A stretch of DNA of 64,000 nt from Glebionis coronaria (Eukaryota; Streptophyta; Magnoliopsida; Asterales; Asteraceae): contig CM046876.1 in the NCBI GenBank assembly GCA_025667525.1, positions 480,520,557 through 480,584,556 of the forward strand, given 5' to 3'. Positions 33,401-45,858 of this stretch are shown in pieces (the stretch's first letter is position 1; every line of letters begins with the position of its first letter). The notes below the pieces were generated by a model, which saw only the letters and a program-made list of their open reading frames with translations, was not told the origin of the DNA and made no database searches. The position numbers and the translations under genes were made by a program.

Positions 33401-36400
33401 ACATGTTCCGACTAAATGTGGAACACAAACGAATTAAAATGAACTTTTCAAGAAGATCTAGCACGTGGCAGTAGTCGATATTCACAGGCCTTCATCTACG
33501 TGTACCTTTCAGTATGTGTGTTTGTAGATAATGGAATTCTTCTGTTTTACATCGTTAAACTTTTTATCGTTGTATGATAGGTTTGAGGACAAACACATCC
33601 AAAGGGCATTTAGCTACAAATAAAGAGTCAAGAATTATGGGACTGTCTTAGAGGCCGGTGAAAAAATGTTCAAGCACTTTCTCCTCTGAAGCTTTTGTCT
33701 TGGTGAAAGATCAGATCGTGGGAGCGGCTAAAGGTATACTAAGAAGACCAAAAAATAGTACAATATTACAAAAAAAGGTAAGGTAATGTTTGCTTTTGTT
33801 TTCTTGAGCTTGAGTAACCTTAGAAGGTGGACTGCTGATGACATTCGGAGATGGTATTGCATGTTTGCCCAGGTTAACTTATATACCAAGTTGAAACTAA
33901 GTGTCTTGCTAAAAAAGATCCTTAAGGTGGATCAAAGTCGGTAACTGTGAATGTGTATAGAGATTGCTCATATGGGGTGTTTGCGATTACTTATTAGCAT
34001 AACTTCTGTAAGGGGCTGTTTGAGATTCCTCATTGAGGATGCTTTTGCTACGATTGTGTTTGGCAGCAACTATTTTGTTTACGATTTTGTAAATTGTGTC
34101 ACTTTTCTCAAAGATTTACTCACGGTATTATTTATATTTGTTTGTTTAGGAAATGGATACCAAGGCGGCCAAAGAATTTGTTTGCCAGTAACTACTTCAC
34201 ATTTATATTGAAATCTAGATGTCATTACAAGTCTTGAGTCTTTAAAAGTGTTTGACTGTATTGTTGATTCATTTTGGACTTTAGATGTCCTTGGTTCATG
34301 TTGTATGCTCCTGTGTCATTGAGAGCTTATGAATTATACATAATCCTTGCTTCATACACAAATATTCCCCATGTTTCATTCTGATTAGTTAACCTTTTTT
34401 TGTTTTCACTTTAACCTCTTATGTAAATTGAATGTGATCCTTTTCTTGAGCTTAATTTAAGTTGTTTAGGGATGTTTTGATGTGTGATTTTCATACTTAT
34501 ACATGATGTGCTAGAAACAACCTTTCGAACAGTCCTGTTGTTGTAGCAAATCTCTTAACAACATAACTACTAGCAACACAATAGGAACAAACTTTTAAAT
34601 TGATGTCGTAACAAATGTATTGTAACTTCTAACACACTAAGCGTTTGCATAAATCTGTTGGTCATGTATTGGAAAAATACGAAATGTTAGAACCCCGCGG
34701 CGAAGCACGGGCACCATTTCTCGTTATATAAATACATGACTTCCATTATCTTGGATCAATGGATATACATCAAAAATAGATTTAACAAAATTTAGTAGTT
34801 AATAAAAAGTTATGTTAAGCATCGAGAGCCAAGGAACATACCACAACTATTATCATCAACTTCAAATCAAATGAAGACTTTGTTATCCTTTGTTGCACGA
34901 ACTTTTTTCTCAGGTTCAATGTTGAATCAATTTTAGGCTTGGCATCAGTCTAAAATGTTTTCAGATCAAGGGACCACAAACAAACAACATCAAAATTATC
35001 AATACCTATAAACCCTAAAAGTAAAGAAATTACAATTAATGAAATTATAAACCTAATATAATCCTAATTTTTTAAAATTAAACACGAAAAAATAATAAAA
35101 TAATATTACCAAATCAGATTTCCAATATCACGATCAAGCATACGTTTGGATTGTTTGTGGGTTTTCTGAATCAGTGGAACTTTTGAGATTTGAAACGGAT
35201 GGTTTTTGTATATTCATCACGTCACAGATTACGACAATAATTTGTGTTTTTTCATTGTTGATTCAAAACTGACAGGATTTCTTGAATGATTTAATCAGCG
35301 GGTTTTAATGTTTTGGTCATAAGTTTTCTTTTGTTTTTGGCGGCATTCAAAGCTGATACACGAATGCTATGGTGAGCCGTTGATTATTTTTTAATATACA
35401 TATGTCATTTTTTAAGAATTTTGGGTTAAGATCATGTTTTTCAAAACCTTGTTTTATAGTAGTAGACATGTTTTTACTCAAGAACTCTGCAACATACACC
35501 CACCAATGTATCCACTAATGGTCTATAAAGTGGGTTTGATGAGCAGTTGTATATTAGCCCGTTAATCACCACCAGTTCCTTTATGTTTTTTATAAAAGTA
35601 AATCGATCACATATTCATCTTCAAGTTTGCTTTGGTGAATCCTCCTACATGATTATTCTGTAACCTCTACTTAAAAGAAACAGCTGGCAACACCCAGGCA
35701 TTTCTGTATGTTATGGTTTTCTTGTAATATCAATTTATTACCATGGGAATTTAGTGAGCAGATATCAATAAAGCATATTAACACTTGAAGACGGGAATGT
35801 AATGGAACCGGTTGGTCATTCTTTAACGAGAGTCGCAACAAATGCATAGTCTAGGCACGTCATATCAAAACAGAGATAACATCAGGCACTTCTTCTGTAA
35901 ATAACTTAATTGAGGATATTCCCATTATAAGTGGCACTTTGAAGTACTTTTTTTAGAAGGACAAATGTTAGTGGTTAGTTGGTCGAGTCGTGCAATGACA
36001 TTCAAGCGGCAGAATGTCTTCTTCGAACCTCCGCCAAGACCTCTAGGAAACCTCCCGAAAAACCACTTAGTAGAACCTTGGTGGCTAACTAAGCTTAGCT
36101 AGTTGTTTGGCACTTTGAACTACTATCAGCTTAAACATAAGTCTGAATTGGGGTATTGGGCCAAAACTGGCCAAAGAGAAAGACTAGCTAACAAAAAAGT
36201 TAACTGAATATTGCCCAAAATGGTCTTTTGGCACAAGACCTCTATCCATATAAAATTTATGTTTCTTAAACTCTATGTGTTCCGGCTCAACAAAGCCTAC
36301 CCATTCCTTTCCTGCTTTAATTGTTGTTCAGATCGAGTTGTTTGCTCTCAAACCAATATTTTATTTAGGAAGATACGGTATTATGCTGACTTGTAGCATA

Positions 36401-36843
36401 ATGAGCAAAGTTGTTTGCTCACCCTCTTATTTGCATGCCATGTTTATTTAGAAAGACAAGGTTTGAGAGAGGGTGAAGGTATTCAGTTTTGTTTTTTTTT
36501 TCTATTAAAAATCATGGTTGTTAATATATTGAATGTGTACCAAATGCTTGCCCGGTTTCTTTTTTTATATAACCATGAGACGTCATGTGCGCATGCATAT
36601 GAAAAAGGCGAAGCAAATACTTTTTGCGAGCGGAGTCTTTTTATGGTTTTTTGTTAATCATGAGCAAACGATTTGCGGGCAACATAGATTTTCCTTATTG
36701 AAACAACTAGTGTCATTTTAGGTAATTTCAGTCTATAGGAGCAGAGAATGGTAATATATTTCTTTAATACTGTAGTAACATCAATACATCATATTAACGA
36801 TACTGAAATCATACGTGAAAATAAAAGGCAAATCACACGCTAG
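30409..36843. other. Long intergenic stretch, no supported gene
   Basis: About 6.4 kb of AT-rich sequence without a long ORF. The longest frames (about 110 codons at 32309 and 86 codons at 33951) have no recognisable domain. A GC-rich hairpin at 34694-34711 may be an old Helitron end and is listed separately. The rest shows no LTR, inverted repeat or conserved protein that I can recognise. Confidence 0.45.
34690..34728 (+). mobile_element. Possible Helitron 3' end hairpin
   Basis: CCCGCGGCGAAGCACGGG forms a GC-rich stem with one mismatch, followed by a short tail CACCATTTCTCG and T. Plant Helitrons end with such a hairpin about 10 bases before CTRR. The CTCG here would need one change to fit. 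No 5' end or helicase was found. Confidence 0.35.
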
Positions 36844-37560
36844 TAGAAGATACAATGAACTGAAAGGTGTCCAACTTAGTAGGATCCATATTGGGAGTAC
36901 TAATTGATCTCAAATCATAGACCTCACGAATAATTTTTAACCCGATACTGTATTGTACAACCTTTCCACGTAATTTCATCACAAGGAACGAATCCTCTTC
37001 CCTTTTGCCCAAAGCAATGCTCTAAATTCTGGACAAATCCCACTTAGAAGGCGAGCTCACGTTTTCATCTAACAACCTCATAAGATCATTAAGATTAACA
37101 ACATACTTAAGCGACCATTCAAAGTATCTTATCCTCATCTCCTAAATAGGCATATATTTGGTAGAACTAACTACCTAGTACAAATAACCACAAGACTCGA
37201 ACAGCTTACAATTCTTACAAAATTTCCAAAGAAACTTTGAAAGAGTAAAAGGAGTTTCCCCAATAACTCTACTTGTGATATGCTCTCCAATAATCCACAT
37301 GTGATGCGAACTACTCCCCTTGAAGTCTAGCCCATGAACGATACCTTTCCAATAAATTCCATTATCAAATATATCAGAAGAAACATATCCCCTTTTAAGG
37401 GGAGCACTCCAATTTCCTATTTCGGAAGAGTAAGTTTTTATGTCATACCCAAGACTACGATAAATTTTATAGTAAGGTGATTTTGTAGGATCAAAAGCCA
37501 ATCTCATACCACGACTAGATGAGAGTTCAGATAGTCATTCCTCACATTCTAGAAGCATCT
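36844..37560 (-). pseudogene. F-box family protein fragment (F-box-associated domain), pseudogene
   Basis: On the minus strand an open stretch at 37507-37175 contains RLAFDPTKSPYYKIYRS, then YSSEIGNWSAP, then FDNGIYWKGIVHGLDFKG. This is the pattern of the F-box-associated (kelch-like) domain of plant F-box proteins related to the At5g07610 type. Coding similarity continues in other frames to about 36844. It includes IRYFEWSLKYVVNLNDL, EEDSFLVMKLRGKVVQYSIG and DTFQFIVSS, separated by frameshifts and a stop near 37020. Such proteins are substrate receptors of SCF ubiquitin ligases. The N-terminal F-box itself is not present upstream; sequence before about 37560 is not recognisable. The copy is truncated and shifted, so it is a relic. 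It is the only host-type gene trace in the window. Confidence 0.75.
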
Positions 37561-37793
37561 TAAACACGTTAATAGTCTGGTTATATACATAATACTTATT
37601 AGAAAAAACCATTACATGAGTCCATTACGTAAAAACTAAACATGTTGTACCCAGATGATGATTTGAGAAAAAAGCCAGATGGGGGATGGATCTTTAAGAA
37701 AAGAGGGGACTTGATTAGTGATTCCCAGTGTTTTGAAATGTATTTGAATAAATGAAGTGAAATTAAAGGTAACTTGTTGATACAAAAGTTGGA

Positions 37794-38360
37794 TGATCCT
37801 TGCTAGACCCGAATTAGGCTTAATTCGGGTTGGTTGGGCTCCGGCTCTTGCACCAAGTGAATAGTCTTGTTGAGATCATGCACACTAAAGCAACACGCGT
37901 TAGGCTTACCGTGGGAATGTATCCCACGATTAGACTCCAGCGTGAGAGTAAGTAATCGGTCAGGGTTAAGAATCGGATGTGAATTTAGAGTATGTAGAAT
38001 GCAATACCTTTGTGGAACCCTTGGGGGTTCCTTATATAGGCAGTGAAACCCTAGTGGACTGTCACCGATTCTTTGGCCCCAAGCAAAGGATAAGTGCCAT
38101 AATTAGTTTGATTGTTATCTTCTAATTATGGTGAGTGTATATCCTTCACTTTAGGGTAAATCCCAATCATAATAAGATTATGATTATGTCTAACCCTGTA
38201 TCAGCCCTGCTGGGCCGTGGGCCGCACACATGTATGCGGCCACAGCTCATTCAAAGCCCATAAGCTTAAATGATATTAATCCAACCCATCAGTAACGGGC
38301 CGGATGCGGGTAGTACTCGTGGGCCGGGTTCATGACCCGGTTGGGGACTATATTTCATCA
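37794..38360 (-). repeat. Element F 3' LTR (about 567 bp, only copy in window)
   Basis: Delimited by the purine tract at 38361-38373 and by TGAT / ATCA ends. A TATA box (CCTATATAAG, 38040-38031) is followed by a perfect 7-bp hairpin GGAACCC / GGGTTCC (38014-38031). Two more stems are CGTGGGA / TCCCACG (near 37910) and a 10-bp ACCCGAATTA / TAATTCGGGT (37807-37830). The left boundary is tentative because the second LTR is not in the window. Confidence 0.6.
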
Positions 38361-38373
38361 TGTCCCCCCAGTC
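38361..38373 (-). promoter_or_regulatory. Element F polypurine tract
   Basis: The minus strand reads GACTGGGGGGACA directly before TGATGAAATA. Confidence 0.7.
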
Positions 38374-38685
38374 TAGTTGTTACAACCATAGGCGTAACCT
38401 CAGGACTAATCAATGTCTTGTAGACCTTGCTGTTGCAAACATGGTCGTACTCCAAAAAAAGCCGACCGGGACAACTTTAATGAATGCATTAATGGTAGTA
38501 ATTAGTCGGACACATGTCTGCAAAAGTGCACCAGAAAGCCCACTCTTGAGCCACGTAAAACTGTCAAGAAGTGACCCGTGGGTCCCTTCTGACATTCCAG
38601 AAGTGTCAGAAATCCCATCCATTAGATAGGCGTAGTGGTTTACACGTGGCAAACATCCATGGCACCTCGTAAATCGAGGCAACCC

Positions 38686-38693
38686 TATAAAAG
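38686..38693 (+). promoter_or_regulatory. TATA box of the antisense gene in element F
   Basis: TATAAAAG on the plus strand, 162 bp before the ATG at 38848 and inside the element but outside its LTR. It points opposite to the element transcript. Confidence 0.6.
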
Positions 38694-39541
38694 AATTCGC
38701 AGCATAACTGTGCAAACACACAGTTCACATTCCCTTTTCCGCCATTGTTATACTTGTGCTCAATTCTTCATTCATTCTCTTCTTTTTCCACGGATTTTCA
38801 CCACCTCAGGTTAGATCATCGCGCCTCTCTAATCCTTTTTATAAATCATGGTGAAAGATAACCCTATCATCACAGACGTCCTAAATGTGATGCCTCCAGA
38901 AAAATATATATACTTTTTGTCTAAGTATTATATTCCCGAAAGCGTACACCCTAACTATCTAGGTGACGGTGAAGCTATTACGGACGCTCCTAAAGGAAAG
39001 ATAGTCGTGTATACGCGCCTATTTGACTCGGCTAACTACCGCATCCCTCTTTCTAGGTTCCTGGTAGATGTGCTTTTGTACTACGACTTCCACATAACCC
39101 AGCTTCATTGCATAGGGGCATGTAAGATCAACCAATTTGAGATTACCTGCTACACATGCGAGGTAACCCCTACAGTGAATCTATTTAGGGTCTTTTACTC
39201 CTCCCAAATGGTGAATGGGTGGCTATCGTTTAAGAAATGATCCGCGACCGCACCTATGACTTATAGGAAACCCCTAGATTCCCTTAAGATTTGGTACGAC
39301 CACTACTTTTTCGTAGATGCAAAGGTATTCCCCACCCATTTAGTTCGTAAAACCAAAGTGCGCTTTGACTACCCTCCTTCATCCAAGGACTATAGCAGTA
39401 AGGATTTAAAAATATTAGACACCCATCGCACTGAATTCTATAAGGGCCTGCCAGAGCACTTCCTCTGCTTAGTAGGGATCAGCCGCAACTATTATGGGAG
39501 GAAGGATAGATATCCGTGCTTTCTGACCGAGCGTAGACAGG

Positions 39542-39623
39542 GTAGGTATTCTATATATTAGTTGCAAACGTGTCTTACAGTAGTTGTGAATTTACTAACC
39601 CTTATGCATGCAAATGTCCACAG
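39542..39623 (+). other. Predicted intron 1 of the antisense gene
   Basis: Donor AGG|GTAGGT and acceptor TCCACAG|AG. The frame carries on with IKLFGLL and DPSKV, similar to the family's continuation after its first domain. Confidence 0.55.
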
Positions 39624-40189
39624 AGATAAAGTTGTTCGGATTATTACGCCAAGGTGATCCAAGCAAAGTTCCACAAGGGTCTCGGCCACTAAAAGAAAGC
39701 GAACCCCCTTACTAGCTGCCACCGTCAACATGACCATCCCACTGGAAGAAATGACTGAGCAGCGGTCGGATGAGGAGGAGCCCGTGATCCAGAAGTCCCC
39801 CGAGATTTCCACAATGAAGACAGTGAGGAGCTGCTGTTGGAGAACGCCCCGCCGTACCAAGATGAAGAAGAACAACTCACAGATCCATCCATCAATCGTG
39901 ACGGTGGAGAAGACGAAATAACACAGAATTCCGGATCCCCCTAGCCATCAAAGCACAAAACCAGAAAGCACAAGACTACCAGGAAGGTGGTGAAAAACGT
40001 GGAGGCTGAGGCGGGGGAACAAAACGCTCCCCCAAAGAAACTAAGGCAGGACCACCCACAGTTCCAAGAGGGAAACAGTATCACTATGTCCTAAGGCAAC
40101 CCCTCGCCGCATGTAGATGACCAAGTCTGGAAGGCAACTCCTGTGAATGCTGTGGCTCCTTCTATTACAGGACCCTTGATTGACACAAC

Positions 40190-40258
40190 GTAAGTGCCGA
40201 CAATACTTCATAATACATAGTCCACTAACAAAAACTCATAAGTGTGTTTCAATAACAG
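40190..40258 (+). other. Predicted intron 2 of the antisense gene
   Basis: 69 nt, donor AAC|GTAAGT (full consensus downstream) and acceptor AATAACAG|GG. Confidence 0.6.
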
Positions 40259-40789
40259 GGCAGATCCGTCAATAGTAGCACAAGAGAAGGAGGTGGAAAG
40301 GGAACCCTCACCCGTGATATCAATGAGACCTCCATCCCCCCGTTTAACTCATGAAGAGGAGCCACGCTATGAGGGACCTGACACCAACCTCCGTCCAGCC
40401 TGGAACTTATCCAGCTTAACAAGACTAGAGGCGGAGTCTGAGTACAAAGTATTCATGGACCACATAACTCCTCCAACGCTGGCACAAGACTTGGATGAAC
40501 TCGAGCACGGGATGCTGCTAGAGCAGTATGATGTAGCCACGGCGCACCAGGTAACAATCGGCGCGGCCCTACGACACCGTCTGGAAGGAGCCTTGCCAAC
40601 GTGAGCCGTGTCGAGAGGAGGATTGCTCGCAGAGAAGAACTGGTGGAAAAACATGAGAAGACTATAACCTCCTTGCAGGCAACCTTGGTTGTAGCGGAAT
40701 CGACAATTAAGGAACAAGCCAACCACGCCAATGCCTGAGAGGAGCGCATTGCTGAGCTGGAAGCCCTCCTAGCTGCATCTAATGAGAAG

Positions 40790-40865
40790 GTACACGCCTT
40801 TATTGATACTCATTGTTCACATAAGACCCATATTGTCTTGTAGTAATTCTAAGTATTATTTACAG
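40790..40865 (+). other. Predicted intron 3 of the antisense gene
   Basis: 76 nt, donor AAG|GTACAC and acceptor TTATTTACAG|GT, followed by VSAAEAAAQVV in the helical segment. Confidence 0.6.
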
Positions 40866-41573
40866 GTATCCGCAGCCGAAGCCGCCGCCCAAGTCGTAAT
40901 AGAACAAGCCTTCACCATTGCTCAAGAACACGATACGCTCAAGGAAGAACTCACCCAGGCACAGATTGTCAAGGAAGAGCGAACCGCGGTAGCAGAGGGA
41001 GAGCTGAACAGGCTAGCGACGGACTGCACCGAAGTGTTGTGCCCTCCCTTGCTCACGGCCATAGCCGGGTTTAGATGGATGGTGGGCCATGGGATGTGCC
41101 TTGCCGTGACCCAGGTAACGGAGGCTCCTCATATTATGCAGGCTTTTGTGGATGTTGTATCAGACGGCATCGACCGTGGTAGGCACGCGGGTTTGATCAA
41201 GGCTGCAGAATTGATAAGAAAAAATGAAGACATCTCCCAACACGCCTACCATAATCCTGGAGCAGAAGATAAGATGACCGCCTCCATGGCCGCCCTTGGG
41301 GAAATCTAGCACCCCTTCCTAGATGATCTTGAGTCGCTAAAGGATGCTTCCAACGAGGCGGTCATGGCCAAGCTCACAACCGACCGCATCCAACTGACCC
41401 TGCCAACATACGACTCTATTTCAAAGGTGATGAAAGGTAAGAAACTCTTAGCCAAGGCGTTGGATGCCAATATGACTAGGGCGTAGGGTGGCAAAGATGC
41501 TAGCGGCGAGGTCCTCCGTACCCTGATTGCCAAAGGAAAGAGGGAAATAGGAGAGTTCCTACCTCCTCTGTAA

Positions 41574-42252
41574 TTTATCTTGTAAACATTTGTATCTTTG
41601 TACTTTATTCGTCCGTGCATGTACACGGCTAGAATTCGTTATATTGTTAGAACTTTATATATATAAGTCCCTGGTGACCACGACCATTTTGTGTATTGAA
41701 TTTGAAACTTGTTTATTTTCTTTAGATATTGTATATCGATATTACGTGACATGTCACGACTTATCAAGAATAAAACTAAGTCTATATTTTACTAGACGTG
41801 CAGCGTGTGTCTTTACCATGTCCGGTACCATGTGAGTGCGGTATGTGGAAACTTATTACAACATCTTGTAAATAAGGTGTCTAGTAAGGATTCATGATCC
41901 GCGTCACTAGGGTTGCATCCCTCTTATGCGACAAGTTGATTATTAGGTTTACTCAATCCTCTTATCCCACCTGGGAGCGAATAGTACATGTACGGTTTGA
42001 ATGAATGCATATGAATAAGAAATGGAATATTATGGAAATAACAAATAAATCTAAGATATGAGACAATATTTTGCACAAGAACAGGCCGTGGAGCTAGCTA
42101 GGCACCACAGTATTTTATTAGAACGTTTTACGATTTTTTGACAGAATTAAGATCCTAAAACAAATAGAACCTAGAAAACATAAAAACAAAAAATACATGG
42201 ATCTTCATTGAAGCCAACCATAGCGAAGTGTCCATGCGGAGGCCGTAGCCTT
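41574..42252. other. Space between the tail-to-tail antisense gene and pol of element F
   Basis: About 680 bp, the shared 3' region of the two convergent units. No ORF is supported. Polyadenylation sites for both are expected here but no distinctive signal stands out. Confidence 0.5.
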
Positions 42253-45000
42253 TCAAAGATAGCATTTTTTAAGGTTGCAGATATTCCATGTACGTTCCAG
42301 GTCACGACCATCCATATCACGCAACTTGTACGCACCCAGTCCTAAGGCTTCCGTAACCTCATACGGTCCTTCCCACTTGGGGCCCAGCTTTCCTGTATTC
42401 TCCGCGAGACTTGCCTCGTTAGCACGATAAACAAAATCTCCCGGTCGAAAAGAAACACCTTTCACCTTGGCATCTAGTAAGCCTTCATTCGTGCCTTGGA
42501 CTTGGCCTCATTGATGGTCACTATCTCTATTTTCTCCTCTAACAAGTCCAGATTAATCCGGAGTTGCTCATCATTCGTGACGACATTAACCTCCGCCGTG
42601 CAGATGGTTGGCATTCCGATTTCTGCTGGTATAACAGCCTCGGTCCCGTAGGACAGCATGAATGGAGTGTCCCCATTGGCTGTTTTAATCATAGTCCTAT
42701 GCGCCCATAGAACACGCGGCAACTCGTCTACCCACTTGGCACTTCGCTCATCCAAGCGTGCCTTGATGCCTTCGCCTAAGCTTCTATTAGCCCGCTCCAC
42801 AAGACCATTAGTCTGCGGGTGCTTAACAGATGCGAAGCGTCGCGTGATGTTCAATGCCGCGCACCAATCCTTGAATGGATTATCCGCGAACTGCTTCCCA
42901 TTATCCGAGATGATTTCTCTTGGTAGGCCAAAGCGGCACACAATATTTTCCCAAACAAACTTTTTAACTTGTTTTCCCGTAATGGATTTGACCGCCTTAG
43001 CTTCTATCCATCGTGTAAAGTAGTCCATTGTGACAATCAAGAACTTAACCCCCCCTGCAGCAACTGGAAAAGGTCATGCGATATCGATCCTACACTTATA
43101 AAATGGCCATGAAGATGTGATGGGTGTTAGCTCTTGCTTCGGATGTCACGGTACTAGTCTGTGCACTTAGCAATCACTGCATTTACGAATCATGTCGCGT
43201 GCATCCCTATGCATAGTAGGCCAATAATATCCTCTGCGTAAAGCTCGTGCTACTACGGATCGGGGACCTGCGTGTATACCGCATGACCCTTCATGTATCT
43301 CACTGATCACATAGGTAGCCTGGCGTGGTCCGAGACACTGCAACCACGGCTGTAAGAAGGAGTGCTTGTACAGAATACCTTCTCGAAGCTCAAAGTGCTG
43401 CGACTTACTTCTGATACGTCGTGCCGCCTTTTCATCATCCAGGAGGGTTTCATCAGTTAAATAGCTGATGATCGGGGTCATCCATGTAGGTCCATCTTCC
43501 TCAACTATAGCTGCGATTCCCCCCCCTGTTATAGATTTTTCCTTTAGTATTTCTACCAAGACTTTCTTGGATAAGTGGGCGAAACTTGTAGACGTGATCT
43601 TGCTAAGAGCGTCCGCCTTCTTGTTTTCACCTCTTGGTACCTGCTTGATAGAAAACTTCCCGAAAGTAGCTAAGAGTGACTTGACTTTTTCCAGGTATCG
43701 AACCATGTTATCCTCCTTGGCTATGTAACCTCCTAGAATGTGGTTCGCGACAAGCCATGGTAAGCCTCAAGGTTGCAGACTCTCATTCTAGCGATGATTT
43801 TTAAACCCTCAATCAACGCTTCATATTCTGCCTCATTATTAGTGGCTGTGAATTCAAAACGCAGGGCGTAGGTAAACTCTATTCCTTCCGGATTCGTGAG
43901 GATAAGGCCAGCTACTGATCCGTCCGTGCACGAGGATCCGTCAGTGAACAAAACCCATGGTTCTGCTGGAACTTCCTCTCGTTGGATCACTGGCCCGTCC
44001 TCCTCTGGCTTCTCAATTAGGAAATCTGCCAAGATTTGGCCCTTGACCGCTGTCCTTGGTCTATAGGAGATGTTATGCTCTCCTAGTAGAATGCTCCACT
44101 TCTGTAGCCTACCGGCTACGTCTTGCTTAGAGATGATTTGTTTTATTGGTTGATCAGTGATAACTACAATTGGGTACGCCTGAAAGTACCGGCGTAACCT
44201 TTTCGTGGCGTATACCAATGATAAAACCAACTTTTCCATGGAGGTATAGTTCAACTCCGGCCCTTGTAGTCTTCTACTTATGAAGTAGACCGGAGTCTGG
44301 ACTGTATCCCTATCCGCTATGAGTACTGCACTTATTGCTCCGTGTGTAGCCGACAGATACATAATGAGCTCTTCCTTAGGTCGGGGAGCCACTAGCATGG
44401 GAAGGGTTGCGAGATGCTGTTTAAGCTGATCAAAATCTTCCTCTACTTCCTTTGTCCAACGGAAATCTCCTTTCTTGATGCACTTCTTGATTGTTTTGAA
44501 TAGAGGTAGTGATTTCTCCGCGGACTTCTACAAGAACCTATTTAGCCCGACCAGTTTTCAATTTAGTGATTGTACCTCCTTTCGTGTCCGAGGGGATGGT
44601 AACTATATCACCGCGTCCGTCTTTTCCGGGAAAGGCTTGATGCCATTTGGATCAATCATATATCCAAGGAACATCCCTTCGTGGCCCCAAACGTGCACTT
44701 TTTTGGATTCAGTTTCATGTTGATTCTCCTCAATGTGTCAAACGTCTCCTGGATATCACGGAGAAGTGCTTCCTCCGTATGACTCTTGATGACCAGATCA
44801 TCAACATAGACCTCAAGGTTGCGGCCTATCTGGGAATCGAAGGCTTTATCAACAAGTCGTTGATATGTCGCTCTAGCGTTCTTTAGTCCGAACGGCATTT
44901 TTGTGTGACAATACACGCCCTGGCTAGTATGAAACACCGTTTTCTCCTCGTCTTCTTCCGCCATTTGGATCTGATGGTGAAAGTCCCTTAATATGACAAT
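42253..45000 (-). pseudogene. Element F pol: RT (3' part), RNase H, archaeal-type RNase H, integrase; broken
   Basis: Reading leftward: RT from 45000 with HTKMPFGLKNA, VYVDDLVIKS (catalytic YVDD) and NPKKCTFG. A frameshift and stops lie between 44656 and 44399. RNase H follows, with LSATHGAISAVL and VVITDQPI, then the second RNase H (FTDGSSCTDGSVAG, NNEAEYEALIEGL). A break lies near 43733. Integrase has its zinc site in 43310-43167 (H, H, C, C) and a further gap with stops before 43040. The catalytic core has MDYFTRW, ISDNGKQF and HPQTNGLVERANRSL, so D, D and E are present. The C-terminal end (42465-42253) has GDFVYRAN and GKLGPKWEGPYEV. The RT start is cut off by element E. Key catalytic residues remain, while frame continuity is lost at several places. 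Confidence 0.88.
44996..45000. other. Presumed target duplication of element E (left copy)
   Basis: acaat directly before the LTR end TGTTGATAAAC. The RT of element F stops being recognisable exactly here. The partner lies beyond the window. Confidence 0.5.
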
Positions 45001-45845
45001 TGTTGATAAACTATAACTCTTATAACCACGAAACACAATGAAATACTTTTCAAACACGTAATGCTTTATTAAGTATTATAAACAAAGTATTACAAAGTGC
45101 TATGAATACACTCGTTGAATGACAACAAGATATGAACCCTAGAACAAGTAAACTAGATTCGAGACTCAAGTTTACAAGGGAACCAATGAGACGCTGGTAG
45201 ACAGCTGGGGGCTCAGCGGTTCCAAGGTGAGAAAGAACTTAGATAAATTATCCAAGCACAAGGGTTGATTTACTTCTCCTTTCTCACTCCTATTTATAGT
45301 GTACGAGGTTGATTCCTTAGTGGGAGTAGTTGATACGTGTCACCTTCTGAATGGAAGAGTACAACGTATTAAATGCATGTCCAAATCGAGACATACCTTT
45401 AAACAACTTTAGGTGAACAGTTCTGCCAACTGTTCACCTTTTGTCCCACTAGGTAGTACTAGGGTTTATCTTGAATCTCTTGTTTTGTCCCGCTCAAAAC
45501 ACTTGGTAGATTCTCCCGCCTAAACTATAAAGGACTGGACAAGCTTTGCTTGTCCTAGACTTCTAGGGTTCTTAAGTGATCTCTGAGTGTTATTAACTCA
45601 GAGATCCTTGAACACCAGTACATTCCTTCAACATCCCAGCTATCCATAATCGCTGGTGAGTATGACTTCATATTGTCTTCGACTTCTCTGACGTTGTCTT
45701 TGACTTGAATGTTCCTGGTGTGCCAGCTGAGGCTTTGCCTTCCACTAGTCTAGTCTCTATCGCTGGTCCTCTCAGTGATCAGTAAACACTTAGTCTAATT
45801 AAACAAATCTAGACTGCCATAGTTAAAACTTTCACTGGCCCAACA
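45001..45845 (-). repeat. Element E 3' LTR (845 bp)
   Basis: Bounded by TGTTG and CAACA, a perfect 5-bp inverted end pair, next to the purine tract at 45846. A TATA box (TATAAATAGG on the minus strand) lies at about 45297-45288. The 5' LTR is outside the window, so the limits rest on the ends, the purine tract and the break in element F. Confidence 0.75.
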
Positions 45846-45858
45846 ATCTCCCCCTATT
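45846..45858 (-). promoter_or_regulatory. Element E polypurine tract
   Basis: The minus strand reads AATAGGGGGAGAT directly before TGTTGGGCC. Confidence 0.8.

Larger units (their letters stand above)
38848..41573 (+). pseudogene. Antisense accessory gene of element F (putative gypsy-type transposon domain), with introns, decayed
   Basis: Lies on the strand opposite to gag-pol, between pol and the 3' LTR. Additional antisense ORFs at this place are known in Tat elements. Exon 1 (38848-39541) encodes a domain like Pfam's putative gypsy-type transposon family: the IPLSRFLVDVLLYYDFH and QLHCIG region, then WYDHYFFVD. It has one CGA-to-TGA type stop at 39238. Likely introns are 39542-39623, 40190-40258 (CGTAAGT to AACAG) and 40790-40865 (AAGGTACAC to TTTACAG). 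Later exons carry an acidic linker, LEAESEYKVFMDHITPPTL and a helical Glu/Ala-rich segment. A frameshift near 39712 and stops at 41307 and 41485 break the frame, which ends at TAA 41571. Its function is unknown. Introns on this strand cannot be spliced out of the genomic RNA, so they survive transposition. Confidence 0.72.
37794..45000 (-). mobile_element. Element F: Tat-lineage Ty3/gypsy retrotransposon, 3' part, split by element E
   Basis: On the minus strand the order is the second half of RT, RNase H, a second (archaeal-type) RNase H, and integrase. These are followed by about 0.7 kb of noncoding DNA, an accessory gene on the opposite strand, a polypurine tract and one LTR. Two RNase H domains in tandem mark the Tat lineage (Ogre/Retand relatives). 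The RT is cut at 45000 by the LTR of element E. The first half of RT, gag and the 5' LTR should lie beyond the right edge of the window, past element E. Confidence 0.85.

Noticed and set aside
32309..34211. ORFs of 112 and 86 codons in the long intergenic stretch
   Set aside because: Low-complexity, hydrophobic or unrelated composition without family features; expected by chance at this AT content.
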